This document shows positions 35,201 to 44,200 of a stretch of 64,000 nt of DNA, piece by piece. A program made the translations under genes and the position numbers. The notes beneath the pieces are model-generated. The model was not told the DNA's origin and searched no databases. It was given only the letters and a program-made list of their open reading frames with translations. The first letter of the stretch is position 1, and the number at the start of each line of letters is the position of its first letter. Source of the DNA: Bombyx mori (taxonomy: Eukaryota > Arthropoda > Insecta > Lepidoptera > Bombycidae); NCBI RefSeq assembly GCF_030269925.1, contig NC_085120.1, forward strand, positions 9,265,501-9,329,500, read 5' to 3'.

Positions 35201-38200
35201 CGTCCACCCATCTGAACAATAAAAAAAAATCAGAGATGCAACTAACCGAATCATGTTTGAATACTAAGTGGTATCCGATGTTCTTCCGGGAGCTTAGCGT
35301 GTCCGACCAGTCCCGCGTGAAGCTCTCCAGCTTCGTGACGTCACAGTCCGACAAATATATCGCTGCACTTAACGGACCTAAAATTTGATTAAAATCTATT
35401 CACGTTTTGAAGTTTTTTTAAGTTTTATCGCGGGCTTTCAACTGAATCAAGAAATTTCGTAACGAAAATAAAACCTGCTATTCCGCCTACCATGTAGCTC
35501 GCGTTTAACACATTCACACGTTGCGCTTGTGTAGTGTTTGTGAATAAGCGCGCGGCGTTACGTCGTACTGCATGCGCATCATGAAAAGTCTGCCCATCTC
35601 TTTCTCGCGCTGTCTAGCTTATGAGTGTGAAGGGGACAGTTAATGTTTTGCTTTTGTTAATGTTTATAAATATAGCGTGGTCTTACTTTATTATTGTTAT
35701 TAATTGTTAATATTGAATTATTATATTCTAATTATAATTGCATAAGTTGATAAAAAATGCTATGCAATATAGCTTTACCGCGGCAGTCTCCGAGTGCCCC
35801 ACGTGTTTTTTTGTTATTGCCCGTGTAGGCAAACGAGCGTACGGCCCACCTAATGGTGAGTGGTTACCGTCGCTAATAGACGTAAGCAATGCCAGGGGCA
35901 GAGCCAAGCCGCTGCCGTTTTAATAACAACAAATTGCTAAAAATAAAGATAAATGCACTTTACCGTCTAAATTTTGCTACTTAATTTAACTCTTATGCTA
36001 AATGTTAATTATAACATAATAGTTAAATGTAGTATTAGCCATATATACTATTAATAGGATACAAACTCCAATAACCCGAAAAAAAAAACTTACAAAATTC
36101 ATTTTGTACAGTTTGTCACAATCCGCATATAAGACTTCACACATTACACGTTACAATTAAAAAAATACCTTCCCAATGATTGACAAGTCTCTCCAGGAAC
36201 TGCAGTCGGTCCATGGACAGCTGCAGAACTAAGGTGACGTCGAAGTCGTCGATATTATTGTAGCTGTAGTCCATGTAGTACAAGTGAGTACGCAGCTTAA
36301 TGTTCTGAGCCGAACGAAAACTAACACACAGATCGGAGTAATTTATCTGAAATTAAAAAAAGAGGCATAGTAAGGCATTGTTTGGCATCGTTAGGCATAA
36401 TTTCTTAATATATAGAGTATTCATACTTGAGACAAGGATGCTATAAGGCCTAAACTCTCCACTGTGAGATTTTTTTCTAAATGTATACTAATATAACTAG
36501 TCAGGCCATAAGTATTGTCACACAGTAAAAACTTTTCTTTTAGAATGCTGGCCACAAAAAAGTTTATTGAATTCGAATTTCGAATTGTTCATGAAAATAA
36601 AAATGTATACTTTTAGAATTTTACTCATTTTTAAATATGGAGTGGACGCTTAAAGAAGACCGTGTTGCAGTTATTGCGTTGCATCGTTGCGGTTACGCGC
36701 CAATTCAAATTTTTAATATACTGAAAAATTTGAATATAACCAAAAGATTCGTTTATTGTACCATCAAACGATACAATGAAGACTCTAGTGTAGATGACAG
36801 GTCAAGAAATGGTCGCCCTCGGTCTGTTAGGACTCCAGCAGTGATAAAAGCTGTGAAGGCGCGAATTCAAAGAAATCAAAAGACTTAGGGCTTCGGGCAT
36901 ATCGAAGAAAAACAGGACATCGTTTGAATGCTCGTCTAATGGACCTGAGACTGAAGAGATGCCGCACTTTGTTGAAGCGGTACGCGGGAAAAAAATATCG
37001 GGAAATTCTTTTTTCGGATGAAATTTTTTTTACCGTAGACGAGAGCTACAACAAACAAAATGTTAAGGTGTACGCACACAGTAGTGAAGAAGCGAGCAAC
37101 CGTATTCCGCGTGTCCAACGAGGTCATTTTCCATCCTCGCTCATGGTATGGTTGGGAGTTTCTTATTGGGGCTTAACAAAGGTACATTTTTGTGAGAAAG
37201 GTGTAAAAACGAATGCAGTTGTGTATCAAAATACAGTCCTGACGAAGCTTGTGGAACCTGTTTCTCATACCATGTTCAATAACAGGCACTGGGTATTCCA
37301 ACAAGATTCGGCGCCAGCTCATAGAGCGAAGAGCACACAAGACTGGCTGGCGGCGCGTGAAATCGACTTCATCCGGCACGAAGACTGGCCCTCCTCCAGT
37401 CCAGATTTGAATCCGTTAGATTACAAGATATGGCAACACTTGGAGGAAAAGGCGTGCTCAAAGCCTCATCCCAATTTGGAGTCACTTAAGACATCCTTGA
37501 TTAAGGCAGCCGCCGATATTGACATGGACCTCGTTCGTGCTGCGATAGACGACTGTCCGCGCAGATTGAAGGCCTGTATTCAAAATCACGGAGGTCATTT
37601 TGAATAAACTTTAGTGTCATAAGAATCTATGTTTTGTTAAGTTCATTTTGGTATATGAATGGTTACATAATGAATAAACTTGTTTCAATTATTTTACATT
37701 AAACATGTGACAGAATTTATGACCTGATTAGGTACAGTGGTTTTTACGGATTTTCCGTTATAACTACTGAACCATGCATCTGATTGACTTGAAACTTGGT
37801 ATCCATGTAGAAAATATATGTACTTAATGGATAGGCTAATATTTATATGAGTGTGTTGGACTCCCTAATTATAATGTCAATAAATAATAATGTTAATCTT
37901 AATTGCCCAGCGAAGCGAAGCGAGTAACGATAAAAGGGGTTTTATCATTACTCGTTTACTGTATTTTAAGAAATAATGGTGCTTTTAATTGAAAATGCTC
38001 ATTCCTTAATTATAAGTATTGTATAAAATTTTGATTGTCACATTTGTAGAAATAATATATTCATTTCAATATTCATGACATTTTAAATAAATAAATTGAC
38101 TGCTATATGCGAGCTTCAGCTAGCAACAATACTGTAATTGGCATTATCATTAACTTAGAAATATATTAAAAAAGAAAGTTTATGGTTTGTGACGTCACTG

Positions 38201-41200
38201 CCTAAGTGCAGACGTGCGAGTGAGATAGCTATATGTAGTCACAACGCACCCACTCTTCCTAATATTAGATTATTATTTAGAAACAGTCTTGCTACGTTAT
38301 ACCGAAATACAATTTCAATTATGCTTTTACGAAAATATTTCATTTAATTTTTTTTTTTTCGTTTATAGCTTAGACAGGAGAGGGAGCTCACAGCCCACCT
38401 GATATTAAGTGGCTATCGGAGCCCTAAGGCATCAACAACGTAAAATCCCCACCCACCTTGAGATATGGGTTCTAAGTTTCATTGTTACAGTACAACGGCT
38501 GCCCCACCCTTCAAACCGAATCCGCTTTACTGCAGAAATAGGGATATCTAATATATAAAATTCTCAATGTTGTTACCATACTCCTACGAAACGGTTTGAC
38601 CGATTTTTAGGAAGTTTTATATGCGTGTTCAGTAGGTCTGAGAATATAATATATTTTTTTCATACCCCTAAGTGGTAAGGGTTGTCCAACCCCAAATATT
38701 TATTTTTTATTGTTTGGACAATTTTTTTGTTATAATGCGGCACTATGTGGTTAATGAGGTTTTGTTATTTTTATATTCCCTCATCATTCACAGCGCTACA
38801 TGCCTCTTTCACACATTTACGAGATCCTTACACGCTTACAATAAGTTAGTTTTTTTTTCTACACTAGAAATTCCCTAGAAATCTTATATATGGCCAAACA
38901 ACGTTTGCCGGGTCAGCTAGTAAATATAACTAACCCGTCCGGGCTTTTGTGTATAAAGCTGAAAAAAAACACTATATAGATGGTATCGTAAATATTTAGG
39001 GCCAGTCACTATTGAAGTCTGCGGGACGCCTTTATAAGGACGTCGATTTGGATACAAAAGTCACATACCTTATTAGTCAGCGCTTCATTCTGACTGCACG
39101 TATGTAGTTTCTCCCTCAACAGATTCCCGTCAAAATTAACATAGCTCTGATATAGATTACGGAAATAGTGCGCGTCTCTGATCTTTATATTGTACTTCGC
39201 TGGAGAATTCCAGTGAACGACCTAAAAAAATAATAAACTTATTTTATACTAGCGACCCGCCCTCGCTTCGCTTCTGAAACATTAAATGTTATTGTTAATA
39301 TTGAAACCCGCCATGTTGCGCGCGGTACGACAATAACGGGCGAAGCTTGTCTAAAAAAAAGTAGCCGAAGTTACTCCTTATATCATCAGCTACCAATTAG
39401 TGAAAGTCTCATCAAAATCGGTGCAGCCGTTCCAGAGATTAGCCGGAACAAACAGACAGACAGACCAAAATTGTAAAAAATGTTATTTTGGTGTATGTCC
39501 CGTATATATATTCATAATATGCATGTAGTAAAAAGCGGTTATTTCAATATTACAAACAGAATCTCTAATTTTATTTATATGTATAGATTTAAAAACTATT
39601 TTGGCAGTCATCTATTTTGGTAAATATTATACGGAATCGGAGAACTCTTGTTCTGAAGAGCTGAGTAATCTTTGCCAAGCCTAACGCAACCTATGACGTC
39701 ACTTGGGGCTAAATAAATGGGCAACATTTGGTCACATATGACATCATGGATTTTTTTAATTTTTTTATTGCTTTTGTAGGCAGACGGGCATACGGCCCAC
39801 CTGATGGTGAGTGGTTACCATCGCCCATGGACTTCAGCAATGCCAGGGGCAGAGCCAAGCCGCTGCCTACTGATTCTGATTGGTATTTGGCGTTATCCGA
39901 ATTGCATTATCTTTGGCAGTCAAAGTTTTTTTATCGATTTCCGACTATCAAATTGTATCATATGGAATATATCTGTTTTGGTTTTATTTCACATCTCAGA
40001 TCAGCTGACAAGTATAAGGTATGTTTTTTGGTATTTGAAACCTCAAGATACATTAACGTTAGAGTTAGATTTACAAGTTTTTATGCACAATTACAAGTAT
40101 CTAAAATTTAAGAGAAAAATGTAATAAAATATCTAAATTTTAAGAATTCTGTTAACTATATATATATGTTTGTAGAAATAACAAGTACAATTATTATGGT
40201 CTATATGTAAGTAACTCTAACCTTGTAAAATAGTTTCGGTTAGTTAGGAAAAATTATACTGAAGGATACATTCAGCGATGAATCCTCACTAATTAGGCCA
40301 GAAATGTTTCTGTATTATAACTATGTAGACTACTCCGGGACATCATGACCAACCCACATGTGTGTATACTTCTTAAGAGTTTTCTTGTTAGTGGCAACTG
40401 GTATACTGGCATTAGTGGCATACGGGCATACTGGCAGCAGTGGCATACGGGCATATTGGCAACAGTGGCATATAGGCATTAGTGGCATACGGGCAATAGT
40501 GGCATGCTGGCATACTGGCATTGCTGAAGGTCTATTCCTTGAAAGGCCTTCGTGGCTCTTTGTACCATCATATTCCATTTCGTTCGGTTTACCTGTTACT
40601 CAGGGCAGTTGTAACAGAGTCCGGTGATCAAGGCTACCTAATCTGACCAAAGTTTTGGTAACCGGTCGGGGGTCTTTTCCCTTCTACCTTGCTCACCACA
40701 ACCAATTTTTCAAGGTTGTCTGGTTGCCGTCAAGCAATGTCACCAAAGTAACTAAGAATTTTTTGTTAACAGATCATTAGAGTGTTAATGTCGGTTTATT
40801 AAATACACTTACCTTAACATTATTTTTATTTTCACGATAACAATTTTTGGACAGTGTCTTCGTCGACATTTGCACATTGTACTGACACCCAATTTTATAA
40901 ACGTAATTAGGATGTTTCTTTATGATGGCATTAATAATGTCCTGGTCGGCGAGGGTCGTCTGCTTCAGCGACTCTATGTTCTCCTTGATGGCGTTCTGCC
41001 ATAGATCAGTCCAGTCTATGTTCGTTCTGATCTTTTTCAAGTCCAGCAGCATCAGGCCGGTGTTGAAGCCCCTGCCCAGCGCGGGCCATCGCTTCGCCGT
41101 GTCGTAATACCAATTGCTTTCGTTTTCCACCAAACCTATAAACTGATGGATGTAAATATTTTTATTATATATAGTAAGCTAGCTGTACCCGTCCGCTTCG

Positions 41201-44200
41201 CTGGGCATTTGAAATTAACATTATTATTTCTCCCCCTCACAAAGATTCTTATCATTAACGCCCCCGCAACTGGTGTAGGGAGTCCAACACTCATATAAAT
41301 ATTAGCCTATTCATTAAGTACATGTATTTTCTAAATGGATACCAAGTTTCAAGTCAATCGGATGCACGGTTCAGTAGTTATAACGGAATATCCGTCAAAA
41401 CCACTGTAGATTTATATATTAGTATAAATATGAGTATGGTTAATAAGTTTTTTTTGTTCTGAAAAAACAAACTAAACATTTACTCTAATTATTATAAATA
41501 CATAATTAGGCAAAATAACATTATATACATTTAAAACGTAATTATAAGTGAACCCACAGGGTTAGGTACCGCCGCAAGGTAGTCCTTGATAAAACAATCA
41601 TTGTACAATCCAACTGAGGTTTTGTATGGTATTTGTATGTGCTTGGTGAGAGTTTTTTAACGTACTCGATAGCGTAAAAGTTAACTAAAATTTGTATGGA
41701 GTTGGAACAGCGCCCCTAGCGGCAAACGTTCCAACTCCATACTAATTTTAGTTAACTTTTACGCTATCGAGTACGTTAAAAAACTCTCACCAAGCACATA
41801 GATGGCTTGCTGAATTACGAAAACTACCGGGTCTAGTAGTTTTCTTATTGTATTGTATTGTATTGTATTGTATTGGATTGTATTGTATTGGACTGTATTG
41901 TATTGTATTGTCCTGTATTCTATTATAGTTTTACTTTACAAAACAGAGGCGGCGAGCTTGTTTAGCCAACTACTGAATTTAGGTACTCATTTTTCAAATT
42001 AACATTGTTTTCTTCTAAGAAGTGGTTTATTCCCATACCGCTTCTAAACCTTGTATGTACGTATGTATGTATTAAATATCGCAATTACAGTATAGTGAGA
42101 CAAATTACATTCAGAATGTATTGAAAACGTATAATTCAGTACGCATGAATTCGTCACGCACCCAATACCCTTTACCATAAGGGCACATGGGGCCCGTGCC
42201 CAGGGTCCCCATTCTCAGGGGGCCCCGAAGAACCGACAATTTGGTTACCAATTGTAGTCGAGAGCGGTAATTTTCGCAGCTTAAGAGAATAAAAAATGAA
42301 TTGCGAACAACAATGTTACAAGAACGGCTGAGGAATTTGTCAATTATGGGCATAGAAAGTGATATCCTTCAAAAAATTGACTTTAAAGATATAATGGAAT
42401 ATTTTGCTCAACAGAAATCCCGAAAGAAATCATTATCGTAATCGTAACAAAAAAACCAGCAGCAATCTAATATAATTAATATTATTATATCATACTGTGT
42501 TTGATTACCTATAATAAATGGTCATACTCAGTAAAAAAATGTTATTATAATTCGCTTTTTTTACTTTCCAAAAGGGCCTCAAATTCTTGTGTGCCCAAGG
42601 GCCCCAGCCTAGTTTAAGACGTCCCTGCACGCACCTGTTCGTTGGTCATGTTCCTGAACATCCTCCAGATCTCAGCTACGTCACTGAGAAAGGTCAAATC
42701 CGAGTCCAACACAATGATCCGGTCCAGGTTCTCTGGCAGGATATCCGGGAACAACAGCTTGACCAGAGCGTATACACCGGAATAATGACTGTTGGGAATC
42801 CATCTGACTTCGGACAATCGATTCTGCGCGTTGTAGCATGTGTATTTTACTGAAACACAAATAAGCAAGTGTTATTTTTTATTGCTTACATGGGTGGACT
42901 AGGTCACAGCCCACCTGGTGTTAAGTGGTTACTGGAGCCCATAGACATCTACGACGTAAATGCGCCACTCACCGTGAGATATAAGTTCTAAGGTCTCAAG
43001 TATCGTTACAACGGCTGCCCCACCCTTCAAACCGAAACGCATTACTGCTTCACGGCAGAAATAGGCGGGGTGGTGATACCTACCCGTGTGGACTCACAAG
43101 AGGTCCTATCACCAGTAGTAGTCCTACCACCAGTAGTGTTATTATTGTTACTTTATTATTTCCTGCATCTCAATATAGGGTGTCATCAGAGTTAGATCTT
43201 TGGATAAAGTTAAGATCTATCGCTTTAATATTGATTCGTGTGCAGATTATATGTAAAGTCGCTGTGATCTAAAGCGTAAGACTTAAGTACTTCGTGTACC
43301 AGTATCAAGCGATGTGACTAGGTCACTCAGATCCGGAAACCATATACTTTTTTTTAAACAAAATAAGTACTTAACATTACTTCATGAATGACTTTCACTC
43401 AGCATCATACCCTTTAGGCCACTACATACTATTTATATGAATGTTGAGTAGTGTGTGGGGATAGTTTTTAGTTACATGACTAACAATACCAACTAACACG
43501 GAATAGCAACACATTCAGAGACCTATAACGACTGGCAACACCAATACGACTATAAATTCCTAGTCTCAATCATAATAAAGTTATTGTAATAATTGGGTGA
43601 CATGATTAATAATAAAAAATCTGTGTTTAAGCAGTATTTGAGAATTATGTTATGTTTTTAATTCTCATTCAACTCACCGTCAGGTAGCATCCAAGTATCA
43701 AATAGCACAGCGACTGTGTGCTCTGCAGTATTATCCACGACCATGTGAAAATGTAACGGATTCTGTCTGTTGTGTAACAACGATTTAAACATAGGAGTGA
43801 TCAGTCTCGTACATTTACCCATACAAACTAATGCTATATGAATTGTTTCACACAAGGTGCCTATAGAATCTGGTATCTGAAATTTTTTAATTGTTATGAT
43901 AATTCTAAAGCATATTATTGACTAAAACAAAGATTGGAATTTTTTTTTTAATGGAATTTGTAGACACATTTAGTCTGCTCTACGGTCAGTAATCATCACT
44001 GCCCATGGACGTCAGCAATACCAGGGGTACATACAAGATATCACTATTATATAATATTTCATTTTTGTTATTGCACATTAAAAACTTAAAACAACTTGCT
44101 TTATTTTATTTTGAAAACCGATACTTCTATCTATCACAATCCTGCCTATTTGTGTAATTTGATTTGATGGATGGGGCAGTTGTTGTAGAATATAATTGAA

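Larger units (their letters stand above)
36476..37925 (+). mobile_element. Helitron interrupted by the mariner, 3' end lost
   Basis: Left of the mariner is tctaaatgtatactaatataac. Right of it the text resumes at acagtggtttttacgga and runs to cccagcgaagcgaagcgag. Joined, these follow the uninterrupted Helitron at 41177-41428 (read on the other strand). The CTAG terminus is missing here. Confidence 0.7.

Noticed and set aside
40358..40627. 89-codon frame with repeated AYWQQW-like text
   Set aside because: It is a minisatellite translated by chance; no splice or homology support.
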